NCBI GenBank assembly: GCA_016926115.1
Contig: JAFGPF010000064.1
Span: 1 to 64,000 of the forward strand
Source of the DNA: Dehalococcoidales bacterium
GTDB taxonomy: Bacteria; Chloroflexota; Dehalococcoidia; Dehalococcoidales; RBG-16-60-22
DNA: 64,000 nt
Reading direction: 5' to 3'
Shown here: piece by piece, positions 51,836 to 59,774 of the stretch
Position numbering within the stretch: position 1 is the stretch's first letter
How the letters are laid out: the number at the start of each line of letters is the position of its first letter
The notes under the pieces: generated by a model
What the model was told of the DNA's origin: nothing
Databases searched by the model: none
The model's input: only the letters and a program-made list of their open reading frames with translations
Translations under genes and position numbers: made by a program

Positions 51836-52276
51836 TTACCGGGAATTTATAGCTTGTCTGATAGCCTGCTCAAGTTCCCGGGGGACATCCGTACCGATCT
51901 GGTACTGTTTGCCGTTTATAAGCTTGATATGGACAGCGTGTAAGCCGGAAACCCTGAACAGTAACCCATGAGGTGTTGTGCGAATCCCCCAGCCATAATA
52001 CCAGGGGTTTTTCAAGGTCTTCACCGATTCTATTTCATCTAACCTGAATCGTTTACGGACTGCTCCGGGTCCAAAGCGTACTTCCAGTTCTTCTTCCCGG
52101 ATAACCACGGTCAGACTGGAAAACAGGACCAGAGCTACGGCGATTAATACCAAGACTCCGACGGCAATCCAGCTGATGCCGGTATTCGCCAGGATAATCC
52201 CGATTAGTATCATCGCGACTACGACCGGTATGATAATCAGATAACCGACCTGCGTGTGTTCATACTGTTTATTCAT
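51836..52276 (-). CDS. Membrane protein with bacterial PH-like domain
   Basis: A 146-residue protein with two helices (about residues 11-30 and 35-55) and then a small beta domain. The pattern VVIREEELEVRFGPG, RKRFRLDEIESVKTLKNPWYYGWGIR and INGKQYQIGTDVPRELEQAI is typical of bacterial PH-like membrane proteins. Function unknown. It lies 28 bases downstream of the FAD oxidoreductase gene in the same direction. Confidence 0.7.
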   Translation of the reverse strand: MNKQYEHTQVGYLIIIPVVVAMILIGIILANTGISWIAVGVLVLIAVALVLFSSLTVVIREEELEVRFGPGAVRKRFRLDEIESVKTLKNPWYYGWGIRTTPHGLLFRVSGLHAVHIKLINGKQYQIGTDVPRELEQAIRQAINSR

Positions 52277-52303
52277 GTTACGTTAGTTGTAATTATTCCT
52301 TAT

Positions 52304-53830
52304 CTAGCTATGCACTTTTTCCGCGGCGGCGCTCAGTCCGGCGAGTCTACCGGTGGTCCAGGCAAACCCGTGGCTGAGTCCGGCGCACATGGTGGGATAG
52401 TCCACGGCGAACCGTTGGCCGACCGTGTTGCCGGCGAGGTACAGTCCCGGAATGACCTTCCTGCCCGCGTCCAGCGGCTGTAATCTGGTATTGACGATAA
52501 GGCCGCCCAGGATAACCAGTATGTGCTGCTCGATGATGCCGGCGTAGAAGGGCGGTTTGTCCACCGTCGTCAGGCGGTCGGGGCGCTTGCCGAAGTCCAG
52601 GTCCTTCCCCGCACGCGCCAGTTCATTGTACCGGTCTATGGTAGCCCGGAAAACCTTTGCGGGCACGTTCATCTTTTTTGCCAGTTCTTCAATGGTGTCC
52701 GCTCTGACTGTCATCTCGTCCAACATCTGGCGTATCATGTCGTTGGCTTCGATGAAGGTACCCAGCCCGACGCCCATCAGGGGAAGCTCGTCTTCCCACT
52801 TGCTGTCGAATACCTGCCAGACCTTCTTGCCGGGCTGGCGTATCAGCGAGTTGGCGCTGCTCTGGGCGGGCACGTCCTCGTTTTCAAATCGTTCGCCCTC
52901 GATGTTCACCCGCAGGAAGGCATTCGCTCCGGTGGGTCCTACCGTGGCGTGGGACATGGGGGCATGGGGTCCCGGTTCCATCACCGCGCCTGCCCACATC
53001 GCCATGAGATGCCCGTCCCCGACGTTCAGCGGCTCCGGCGCCAGCCGGAGGTCCTCGTTACGAATCATGTAGATGTTGTTTTTCCGGGCGACCTCCGCGG
53101 AGTCCGGGCAGTATTTCTGTACCATCGCCGGGTTATTGGCGTAGTCGCCGGTGCAGAGCACCACGGCTTTGCGGGCGTTTAACTGAATGTATTGCCCCTC
53201 CGGATTACGTGCGAAGACGCCGGCGACCCTGCCGTTTCCTTCCCGGATAAGGCGTAATCCACGGGTGCGGTAGCGGATTTCCACGCCGAGCTCCCGGGCG
53301 CGTTTCTCCACGCAGTCCAGCGCGCACTTGTGGTAGAGTCCGATAGTCTTGCCGTCCGAGTGCATGTGGCCTACCGGGAAGTCCGGGTAATATTCCTTTT
53401 CCGGGTCGAAGTCCGGCTTCCTGGGCCACTGGTAGGGGAGGGTTTTAACCCCTTCGGCGTCCGTAATATCCATGAGCCAGTCCAGCACCGCCCCGCTGTT
53501 GTCCGCCCAGAGCCGGTACAGCCGCTGGTCGGGCCTGTTGCCAGCCCACTGCATCAGTGCCAAGATGACCTCGTCCTTGTCAATCTTCACGCCGAGTTTT
53601 TTCTGGAGCCTGCTGTTAATAGCGGCGACGAGTCCGCCGCTCCAGCGGTAGGTGGTATGCTTATCAATCTGGATGACGCTGGCGCCAGACTCGGCGGCTG
53701 ATAATGCCGCCGCCTTGCCGGACGTTCCCGCGCCGACTACCACTACGTCTGCGGCACTTGTCTCCACAATCTCTTCCGGCGGAATCGGTGGAGGTTCCAT
53801 TTCAAAAGAGTCTCTGGTGTAATAGGGCAT
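52304..53830 (-). CDS. FAD-dependent oxidoreductase (fumarate reductase/flavocytochrome c-like)
   Basis: A 508-residue FAD_binding_2 protein. The FAD site is DVVVVGAGTSGKAAALSAAESG (about 28-49), with IQIDKHTTYRWSGG after it. Other blocks are VVLCTGDYANNPAMV and the C-terminal GLYLAGNTVGQRFAVDYPTMCAGLSHGFAWT, which bind FAD in the family. No signal peptide is seen, so it is probably cytoplasmic. It is the third gene of the AprA-like operon, 49 bases after the AprB-like ferredoxin. It is shorter than the AprA-like protein and not a close relative of it. Substrate unknown. Confidence 0.83.
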   Translation of the reverse strand: MPYYTRDSFEMEPPPIPPEEIVETSAADVVVVGAGTSGKAAALSAAESGASVIQIDKHTTYRWSGGLVAAINSRLQKKLGVKIDKDEVILALMQWAGNRPDQRLYRLWADNSGAVLDWLMDITDAEGVKTLPYQWPRKPDFDPEKEYYPDFPVGHMHSDGKTIGLYHKCALDCVEKRARELGVEIRYRTRGLRLIREGNGRVAGVFARNPEGQYIQLNARKAVVLCTGDYANNPAMVQKYCPDSAEVARKNNIYMIRNEDLRLAPEPLNVGDGHLMAMWAGAVMEPGPHAPMSHATVGPTGANAFLRVNIEGERFENEDVPAQSSANSLIRQPGKKVWQVFDSKWEDELPLMGVGLGTFIEANDMIRQMLDEMTVRADTIEELAKKMNVPAKVFRATIDRYNELARAGKDLDFGKRPDRLTTVDKPPFYAGIIEQHILVILGGLIVNTRLQPLDAGRKVIPGLYLAGNTVGQRFAVDYPTMCAGLSHGFAWTTGRLAGLSAAAEKVHS

Positions 53831-53879
53831 CTATATTATCCTCCGTTGTCTTATTACGTCCCGGTGTTGTCCGCGTGCG

Positions 53880-54176
53880 TCAGGCTCTATATACCTTGCC
53901 GGTCTTCTTGTCCTTCCAGTACGCCCGCTGCTGTACGGGCCAGTTGAAGGATATAGCACCGGGACGGGGACATTCGTTGACGCAGCAGCCGCCGTACCAG
54001 CACTCGTCGGGGTGCAGGATAATCGGGGGTTTGCCCTTCTCTGGATTGGGAATAAAGACGTCCACCTGGCAAACTTCCAGGCAGGTGTTACAACCGTCGC
54101 AGATATCCGGATCAAAGATTACGGGAGAGTTCGGCGAGATGATATTGGGCATAGCGTATACTTTATTTTGAGCCAT
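53880..54176 (-). CDS. AprB-like 4Fe-4S ferredoxin
   Basis: A 98-residue protein with two 4Fe-4S groups: CDGCNTCLEVCQVDVF and CWYGGCCVNECPRPGAI. The order and the GAISFNWPVQQRAYW stretch recall the ferredoxin domain of adenylylsulfate reductase beta (AprB), without its longer C-terminal tail. It follows the AprA-like flavoprotein by 10 bases, with AAGGAGG before its ATG, and should be its electron donor. Confidence 0.87.
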   Translation of the reverse strand: MAQNKVYAMPNIISPNSPVIFDPDICDGCNTCLEVCQVDVFIPNPEKGKPPIILHPDECWYGGCCVNECPRPGAISFNWPVQQRAYWKDKKTGKVYRA

Positions 54177-54186
54177 GACAGCCTCC

Positions 54187-56118
54187 TTATTTACCTTTAT
54201 AGACGCCTTGGTAATCTTTGTTATAAGCCTCGTAATTGGCTTTCATATCGCCCCAGTAGTTCATGGGCAACGAGCCTTCTTTGACCTTGCCGTTCTCTAG
54301 CTTGACGGTCACGTATTTGCACCACTCGGGCGGGTCAATCTCGGGGTAATCGATTCTGAAGAAAGTCAGTACCTGGCTGCTGGCTTTACGTGCCAGAGAA
54401 GCATGCATGACGATTTGCCCGTGTGTCAGTAGGCTCAGGTCTTCGATACTGCGCATCAATTTGTGCGGGTCGAGGGCGTACAGCCTGGGGACGTGCCTTT
54501 CCTCGATATCCTTCAGGGAATCCAGCCCCATATTGAGCAGCAACTCGGTCTTGAACTCGCTGCAAAAGTACTGCATCGTTCTGGCGATTCCGGCCTGCAG
54601 TTCTTTCCAGTCGATGCCCTCGGTGCGTTTTATGGGGGCATAGACCCGGGCTTTTTCGAGGTCCAGTTGCTCTTTAGATACTTTACCTGCGTTTATCTGC
54701 TGCGAGTAGGCGGCGGCTTTTCTGCCGGCGTACCTGCCGGTAGCGGCCGCGTAGCTGTGGTCGCCGGCGGAGAACGTCTGCTCCCCGGCGACGTACAGTC
54801 CGTCGAGAGTCGACTTCAGGTTCCAGTCGATGACCGGACCGCCGCCGCCGGCGTTCCGCAACTGGGGCGGACTGGTACCTTCGATAAGATTGTAGTTCTG
54901 GAGGAGGTGTTTATCGGGATTAAAGCCGGCTTTTTCATAGGTATTGGTGATGTTTTTCGTGGTGGATTCTTCTCCCAGCATGAGCTTCCAGGTGACCCTG
55001 CGCTCGATATCCGGCATGCCGGGGAAATCGCCGTAGAAGGGCAGGGCGTATTCCCCGGTATGCACCCCTTTGATAATCTTTTCCATGTCTTCCGGAGAGG
55101 GCCTCATGGCGCCACCGTCCGGCCATCCCTGGAGAGGCCAGGGAAGCTTCTTGCCGTTGGCATCGACGAGCTGAATATTCTCGTAGCTGGCGTCTCCGGC
55201 GCCGCCGTACCAGGTATGCTTGTAGCCGGTCCCCAGCATGAGAGGAGCAGTGCGCTCCATCAGGGTAAGTTCGGCGCCGGCTTTCCAGGCCATGGCGACG
55301 CCGTCGCCGGTCATGTTGCGGGAACGGAAAGAATTGTACCCGGAAAGTTCCGTATTCAGTATAAAAAGGGAGTAATTCCCGGCGGTAGCCAGTATGGCGG
55401 CTTTCGACTTGAATATCATGAATTCGCCGGTGCGGTTGCTGAAGCCCGTAGCGCCGATTACCCTGGCTCCCTGGACACCACCCTCCGTCAAGAGGCTGGT
55501 AACCATGACACGGTCGAAAATCTGAACGCCCAGGTGTTTGCATTCTTTCTTCAAGGCGGGCTTGAAGGTGGTCCCCCAGATGCGTATCACGACCTCGGTG
55601 GAGTGGTTGGCGCTGACGCGGGGTGAAAACATGAACTTGGTGTCGTCGTACCTGCCCTCGGCGCCCATGTATTCGTCGTCGGTGTCCCTGATTTTACCGC
55701 CCATCTGCTCCATTTCCAGGAGCGTATCGTAATTTTCACGGCATTGAATCTGGGTGCCGATGCCATTGCCGTAGGCACATTTGGCGGGGTCTTTCATCAA
55801 CGGTCCCAGAACACCCGGACGCTCGACCATAACCTTTGCCCATTCGTCGGGGTCGACCTTGGAGTGGGGGTTGGCGGGGACGTTGCACCAGTGGTCGCAG
55901 CCCGGACCTCCGGCGCCGCTCCGTATGGTGTCCCCTTTCTCCACCAGTGCTACCCTGACGCCCTGCCTGGCGGCGCTGATTGCCGCCCAGCAGCCGGCGA
56001 TGCCGCCGCCGATAACCAGGACATCGGTCTCGATTTCCTGTTCTTTGTCGTAACGAATCGGATAAGGCCAGGCGGGTGCCTTACCGTCTTTTTCCAGCAA
56101 ATCATGCCATTTAGTCAT
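54187..56118 (-). CDS. FAD-dependent reductase, AprA/FrdA-like
   Basis: A 643-residue flavoprotein, a paralogue of 20949-22949. The FAD site is DVLVIGGGIAGCWAAISAARQG, then RSGAGGPGCDHWCN in place of the AprA loop. The C-terminal FAD region has GLYVAGEQTFSAGDHSYAAATGRYAGRKAAAY. With the downstream AprB-like ferredoxin it has the two-subunit form of adenylylsulfate reductase, but no sat, qmo or dsr genes are nearby, so sulfate reduction is not supported. Another electron-accepting role, such as reducing a C=C bond, is possible. A promoter with an extended -10 is at 56143-56151. Confidence 0.85.
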   Translation of the reverse strand: MTKWHDLLEKDGKAPAWPYPIRYDKEQEIETDVLVIGGGIAGCWAAISAARQGVRVALVEKGDTIRSGAGGPGCDHWCNVPANPHSKVDPDEWAKVMVERPGVLGPLMKDPAKCAYGNGIGTQIQCRENYDTLLEMEQMGGKIRDTDDEYMGAEGRYDDTKFMFSPRVSANHSTEVVIRIWGTTFKPALKKECKHLGVQIFDRVMVTSLLTEGGVQGARVIGATGFSNRTGEFMIFKSKAAILATAGNYSLFILNTELSGYNSFRSRNMTGDGVAMAWKAGAELTLMERTAPLMLGTGYKHTWYGGAGDASYENIQLVDANGKKLPWPLQGWPDGGAMRPSPEDMEKIIKGVHTGEYALPFYGDFPGMPDIERRVTWKLMLGEESTTKNITNTYEKAGFNPDKHLLQNYNLIEGTSPPQLRNAGGGGPVIDWNLKSTLDGLYVAGEQTFSAGDHSYAAATGRYAGRKAAAYSQQINAGKVSKEQLDLEKARVYAPIKRTEGIDWKELQAGIARTMQYFCSEFKTELLLNMGLDSLKDIEERHVPRLYALDPHKLMRSIEDLSLLTHGQIVMHASLARKASSQVLTFFRIDYPEIDPPEWCKYVTVKLENGKVKEGSLPMNYWGDMKANYEAYNKDYQGVYKGK

Positions 56119-56142
56119 CTATCGACCCTCCTTTCGGTCTCG

Positions 56143-56151
56143 ATTATACCA
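56143..56151 (-). promoter_or_regulatory. Extended -10 promoter of the AprA-like operon
   Basis: On the minus strand TGG-TATAAT (56151-56143) is a perfect -10 with an upstream TG. No good -35 is seen at 17-18 bases (TTTAGC). The leader to the ATG at 56118 is about 20 bases. Confidence 0.5.
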
Positions 56152-56174
56152 GATTTGACTTTATCTGCTAAATA

Positions 56175-56627
56175 TCAAGGTTTATGGCTCTTGAGTACAT
56201 TCTTCGCCCAGGCGGTGGCGCGTTCCAACTCTCCGTCTTTCAGTGGGCCCCTCGTGGCTTTGACGAAGAACGGCTCCGGGGGCAGGATGAGGTTGCCGCC
56301 TTTCTTTTTCAGGTCCTTGCTGATTCTACCGGCGGCGTAACCGAAGATACCGACCCATTTCGCCGAGATTCTGGTATCGAACGAAGCCACATCCGTGCCA
56401 TCGATATCTTGCTCCGAGATATTTTTCAGGAAGCCCTGCATCGCAGGCGTAGGCCTGCCCCCCTGCGTGGGCGCCCCGACGATAAGGAGGTCGATGTCTT
56501 TAAGGTCAGCGGGACCTGCCTTGTTAGCATGAACGACCCTGGCATCGCTGACGATGCCTTCTCCGATAGCCCTGGCGATTTTCTCCGTGTTGCCGTAGAC
56601 AGAGTCGTAAACAACCAGTACTTTCAT
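56175..56627 (-). CDS. Flavodoxin-family protein
   Basis: A 150-residue FMN-binding protein. The start at 56627 (MKVLVVYDSVYGNTEKIA) has GGAG upstream; a longer frame to 56699 lacks the typical start. YDSVYGNTEKIARAI is the phosphate-binding loop of flavodoxins, LLIVGAPTQGGRPTPAM the next loop, and KWVGIFGYAAGRIS the third strand. It probably carries electrons for an anaerobic reductase. It lies alone between the AprA-like operon and the divergent Fe-S assembly cluster. Confidence 0.88.
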   Translation of the reverse strand: MKVLVVYDSVYGNTEKIARAIGEGIVSDARVVHANKAGPADLKDIDLLIVGAPTQGGRPTPAMQGFLKNISEQDIDGTDVASFDTRISAKWVGIFGYAAGRISKDLKKKGGNLILPPEPFFVKATRGPLKDGELERATAWAKNVLKSHKP

Positions 56628-56692
56628 AAATATCTCCGAAACAGTATACAGTGTACACTCAATTGCTAAAAGTAACAAGTTGCAGTGGGGGG

Positions 56693-56721
56693 TTGACAAC
56701 GGCAGGTTACGGCGGTATAAT
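56693..56721 (+). promoter_or_regulatory. Perfect sigma70-type promoter of the Fe-S assembly cluster
   Basis: TTGACA (56693-56698), 17 bases, then TATAAT (56716-56721): both hexamers and the spacing match consensus. It drives the DUF134 regulator gene at 56805 and probably the run through 58.8 kb. Confidence 0.85.
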
Positions 56722-56748
56722 TATTATGAGCATATGACCATAATAATT
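56719..56748. promoter_or_regulatory. 30-bp palindrome over the -10 and start of the DUF134 operon
   Basis: Perfect 10-base arms AATTATTATG (56719-56728) and CATAATAATT (56739-56748) flank a 10-base centre that contains CATATG. It overlaps the -10 and predicted transcription start, so it is a likely repressor operator, probably for the DUF134 protein encoded just downstream. Confidence 0.6.
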
Positions 56749-56804
56749 ACTGATTTAAATATTAGATTATGGACATATAGTATAAATTACGGAGATAGAC
56801 AAGC

Positions 56805-57293
56805 ATGGGCAGACAGCCGCTATCGCGCAGAGTAGGAGCTCTCCCCCGCGTGAGTTACTTCAAACCGGCGGGTATACCGCTGGCGAATATAGAGGAAATC
56901 CGGCTTTCCATCGAAGAAGCCGAGGCAATCCGGCTGAAGGACGCGGAGGGACTCGAGCAGGATGCCTGCGCCGAGAAGATGAGCGTATCACGTTCCACCT
57001 TCGCCAGGATACTGCTGGCGGCACGCCGGAAGATGGCGGATGCCCTGCTTAACGGGAAGGCGATAAGAATCGAAGGCGGTAACTACGAGATGGCGTCGCG
57101 CCGCTTCCGCTGCGACAACGGCCACGAGTGGGAAGTGCCTTTTGAAGTTATGACGAAGCAGCCGCCCGAACAATGCCCCACCTGTAATACCCCGGACATA
57201 ATGTCGCTGGTGCCCTGGCGGACCGGCACGGGTATGGGGGGACAGGGGAGGCAGTTCAGGGGCGGCAGGAATTACCGAAAAGGGGGTGATTGA
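56805..57293 (+). CDS. DUF134-family DNA-binding protein with zinc-ribbon-like tail
   Basis: A 162-residue protein. Residues 1-95 match the UPF0251/DUF134 helix-turn-helix family: SYFKPAGIPL, SIEEAEAIRLKDAEGLEQDACAEKMSVSRSTFARILLAARRK. A C-terminal ribbon (RCDNGHEWEVPF and CPTCNTPDI) could bind a metal. The final residues are Gly/Arg-rich. It is the first gene of the cluster, behind a palindrome-covered promoter, so autoregulation in response to metal is likely. It sits with DUF5320, NifX and MinD-type genes. Confidence 0.87.
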   Translation: MGRQPLSRRVGALPRVSYFKPAGIPLANIEEIRLSIEEAEAIRLKDAEGLEQDACAEKMSVSRSTFARILLAARRKMADALLNGKAIRIEGGNYEMASRRFRCDNGHEWEVPFEVMTKQPPEQCPTCNTPDIMSLVPWRTGTGMGGQGRQFRGGRNYRKGGD

Positions 57294-57294
57294 T

Positions 57295-57504
57295 ATGCCA
57301 GCTGGAGATAGAACCGGACCGCAAGGAATGGGTCCGATGACCGGCCGGGGACAGGGCTATTGCAGCGGCTCGGGAAGACCGGGCTTTGCGAGCCTGATAC
57401 CGGGAAGAAACTGGTTCAACTTCGGGCACGGCGCAGGTCGCGGTCGGGGACGCAGCATGGGACGGCGTGGATTTAATTCGTTCCCGTCCTTCCCGCGCTG
57501 GTAA
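57295..57504 (+). CDS. DUF5320-type Gly/Arg-rich small protein
   Basis: A 69-residue protein; the ATG at 57295 is 1 base after the DUF134 stop and has GGGGGTGAT upstream. The start MPAGDRTGPQGMGPMTGRG, with a Cys in GYCSGSGRPG, is the signature of DUF5320. It is mostly Gly, Arg, Phe and Met and probably disordered. Such proteins accompany NifX-like and MinD-type proteins in anaerobes; their role is unknown. Confidence 0.75.
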   Translation: MPAGDRTGPQGMGPMTGRGQGYCSGSGRPGFASLIPGRNWFNFGHGAGRGRGRSMGRRGFNSFPSFPRW

Positions 57505-57540
57505 AACGTAAACTTAGTTTATACCGAGGAGGCAGAGGAA

Positions 57541-57870
57541 ATGGCTGATGGATTCGGAAGAGGCGCCGGTCGCGGTTTCGGCGGCGGCATGGGCTTCGGT
57601 TTCCGGGGCGCTTCTCCACCCTGGCCTTACGTGGGCCGGGGTAGAGGCGGACTGCCCAGGTGCGGCTATTTCACCGGCGGCGCGGGCGCGCCGTTCGCTG
57701 ATAATCCGGCTTTCTACGGGAGAATGCCGGATGCCCCGGGATACCCGCCCAATGCGCCCGGCATGACCCGGGAGGAAGAACTTAACTTCCTGAAGGACCA
57801 GGCGAGGGTTATGAAGAGCCAGCTCGAGGAAATAGAGGCACGGATAAATAACCTGGAAAAGGAAAAGTAA
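57541..57870 (+). CDS. DUF5320-like protein with C-terminal coiled coil
   Basis: A 109-residue protein. The N-terminal half is Gly/Arg-rich with one Cys (LPRCGYFTGG), then Pro-rich (PDAPGYPPNAPGM). The last ~35 residues (TREEELNFLKDQARVMKSQLEEIEARINNLEKEK) predict a coiled coil, likely for oligomerisation. It follows DUF5320 by 36 bases with GAGG upstream. The same coiled-coil end recurs in the NifX-like protein two genes on. Confidence 0.7.
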   Translation: MADGFGRGAGRGFGGGMGFGFRGASPPWPYVGRGRGGLPRCGYFTGGAGAPFADNPAFYGRMPDAPGYPPNAPGMTREEELNFLKDQARVMKSQLEEIEARINNLEKEK

Positions 57871-57955
57871 AGAGAGAAATATCGTCCGGGACAGAGGGGA
57901 CGAGATATTCCGGAATACGACGATACCCGCGATTGCGGAGGAGTAAGGAGGTACT

Positions 57956-58639
57956 ATGAAGATTGCTATTTCTGCAAGCGGACCGACTCTTGATGCCGAG
58001 GTAGATCCCCGGTTCGGACGGTGCCAGTATTTTATAATCGCCGAGCCGGATACCATGGAGTTCGAGGCTGTCAGTAATACCAGCGCCGGCGCCGCCAGTG
58101 GCGCAGGCATCTCGACAGCGCAGATGATTGTCGACAAGGGTGTCGGGGTAGTTCTTACCGGTAACTGCGGTCCCAATGCCCACCAGGTACTGGCTTCAGC
58201 CAACGTCCAGATAATAACGGGCGCGAGTGGGAAGATAGAGGATGTAATCAAGAACTACCATGACGGTAAATATCAAGCCAGCGCTCAGGCTAACGTACCC
58301 GACCATTATGGCGCGGGCTCATCCGGCACGGCGGGCGGCGCCGGTATGGGAATGGGCATGGGCGTGGGCCGTGGTATGGGAGGCGGGCGAGGTATGCGCA
58401 AAGGCGGCGGGAGAGGTATGGGCATGGGCGGAGGAATGGGTGGAGGCATGGGTATGGGTGGAGGAATGGGTAGAGGCATGGGCACGGGAGCCGGAATGGC
58501 ACAACCGGCAAGCCAAATACCGCAGTCCCAGAACCCGCAGGACGATATTCAGACGTTGAAAGCACAGTCGCAGGCTCTTACCGAACAGCTCGCCGAAATT
58601 CAGCGTCAGATAAAAGATCTCGAGGACAAGAACGGATAG
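57956..58639 (+). CDS. NifX/MTH1175-like metal-cofactor protein with Gly/Met-rich tail
   Basis: A 227-residue protein. Residues 1-100 are a dinitrogenase iron-molybdenum cofactor-binding (NifX/NifB-C) domain: DAEVDPRFGRCQYFII near the start and VVLTGNCGPNAHQVLASANVQI. A Gly/Met-rich segment (about 115-185, many GMG and GGGMG units) follows, and a C-terminal coiled coil (IQTLKAQSQALTEQLAEIQRQIKDLE). The Met-rich region could bind soft metals; that is inference. No nitrogenase genes are present, so the domain probably handles another metal-sulfur cofactor. Confidence 0.85.
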   Translation: MKIAISASGPTLDAEVDPRFGRCQYFIIAEPDTMEFEAVSNTSAGAASGAGISTAQMIVDKGVGVVLTGNCGPNAHQVLASANVQIITGASGKIEDVIKNYHDGKYQASAQANVPDHYGAGSSGTAGGAGMGMGMGVGRGMGGGRGMRKGGGRGMGMGGGMGGGMGMGGGMGRGMGTGAGMAQPASQIPQSQNPQDDIQTLKAQSQALTEQLAEIQRQIKDLEDKNG

Positions 58640-58647
58640 GAGGAGTT

Positions 58648-58830
58648 ATGCCTTTCTGGAAATATACAAAAAAGACTAAAGAAGTAACGAACGAAGAGAT
58701 AGATAAGGTTCTATCCAGTATTATTTGTTTCAATTGTGGCAAAGACATCCATACCGACGATTGTCCTTTCGCCAAACTCAGGGCCGAACTCAGGGCCCTT
58801 AAAACGATGGCAGCTAACGAAAAAGGCTAA
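58648..58830 (+). CDS. Small protein with CX2C and a second Cys
   Basis: A 60-residue protein starting 8 bases after the NifX-like stop with AGGAGG upstream. It has a basic start (MPFWKYTKKTKE), then IICFNCGKDIHTDDCPFAKL (CX2C plus Cys, with a His), and a helical end. It could bind zinc or an Fe-S cluster with partners. No family recognised. Confidence 0.6.
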   Translation: MPFWKYTKKTKEVTNEEIDKVLSSIICFNCGKDIHTDDCPFAKLRAELRALKTMAANEKG

Positions 58831-58907
58831 ACTTGAAGTTCATTGAAGAATATGGTTCCGGCGACCGCCGGAATTACACTGATTGATAAATTAATTAAGG
58901 GGATGAG

Positions 58908-59774
58908 ATGATAGTATCCGTTGCCAGCGGCAAGGGAGGCACCGGTAAGACACTGGTGGCTACCAGCCTGGCGCTTTCTCTAAAGGATATGGAAAAAGTG
59001 AGGCTCCTCGACTGCGACGTGGAGGAGCCCAACGACCACGTATTTTTAAATCCGGTTATCGACGGCAGCAAGCCGGTGCATATCATGTCCCCGGTGGTGG
59101 ACGAGGAGAGATGTACCTTTTGCGGCAAGTGCGCCGAGATATGCGCCTACAAAGCCATCGCCGTGATTAAAGACCACGTGATGACCTTTCCCCAGCTGTG
59201 CCACGGGTGTGGCGCGTGCAGTTATCTCTGCCCGGAAAAAGCCATAACCGAGGAGGGCAGGGAAATGGGAGTGGTCGAGTGGGGACAGGCGGACGGAATC
59301 GATTTCGTCCAGGGTATGCTCACGGTGGGCGAGGCAATGGCGCCCCCTGTCATCAGGAAAGTAAGGGAGTACGTATCTGACGGGGGCTTGACGATTCTCG
59401 ACGCCCCGCCCGGTACATCCTGCCCGGTGGTGGAGACGATAAAAGGGACTGACTTTTGCCTGCTGGTAACCGAACCGACACCCTTTGGTCTTAACGACCT
59501 CGTCCTGGCGGTGGAGACGGTACGCGAGCTCGGTATTCCCTGCGGCGTGGTGCTCAATCGCACCGGCGTCGGCGATAATAAAACGAAAGAATACTGCAAG
59601 AAAGAGAATATACCCATACTGCTTACCATACCCCTGGATACGGAAATCGCCCGCCTGTACTCGCGGGGGATTCCGCTGGTGGCCGGAATGCCGCAATGGA
59701 AGGGTAATTTTTTGGAGCTTTACGAAAAGGTGAAGGAGCTGACGGATGGAAGAAATCCTGGTACTGAGCGGTAA
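58908..59774 (+). CDS. MinD/Mrp-type ATPase with inserted ferredoxin domain (1)
   Basis: A 288-residue P-loop ATPase. The Walker A is the deviant MinD type, SGKGGTGKTLVATSLAL, followed by LLDCDVEEPNDHVF. Residues ~62-110 are an inserted 2x4Fe-4S ferredoxin: CTFCGKCAEICAYKAI and CHGCGACSYLCPEKAI. Switch II is LDAPPGTSCPVVE. Such Mrp/Nbp35-like proteins insert or transfer Fe-S or other metal clusters. It overlaps the next gene by 29 bases; the two products probably act as a pair. Confidence 0.9.
   Translation: MIVSVASGKGGTGKTLVATSLALSLKDMEKVRLLDCDVEEPNDHVFLNPVIDGSKPVHIMSPVVDEERCTFCGKCAEICAYKAIAVIKDHVMTFPQLCHGCGACSYLCPEKAITEEGREMGVVEWGQADGIDFVQGMLTVGEAMAPPVIRKVREYVSDGGLTILDAPPGTSCPVVETIKGTDFCLLVTEPTPFGLNDLVLAVETVRELGIPCGVVLNRTGVGDNKTKEYCKKENIPILLTIPLDTEIARLYSRGIPLVAGMPQWKGNFLELYEKVKELTDGRNPGTER

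Noticed and set aside
54187..56118. Dissimilatory sulfate reduction (apr genes)
   Set aside because: The flavoprotein and ferredoxin resemble AprAB in layout, but no sat, qmo or dsr genes are present and the active-site loop differs.
58340..58500. DNA repeats (GGCATGGG-type) as a regulatory array
   Set aside because: They are the codons of the Gly/Met-rich tail of the NifX-like protein.
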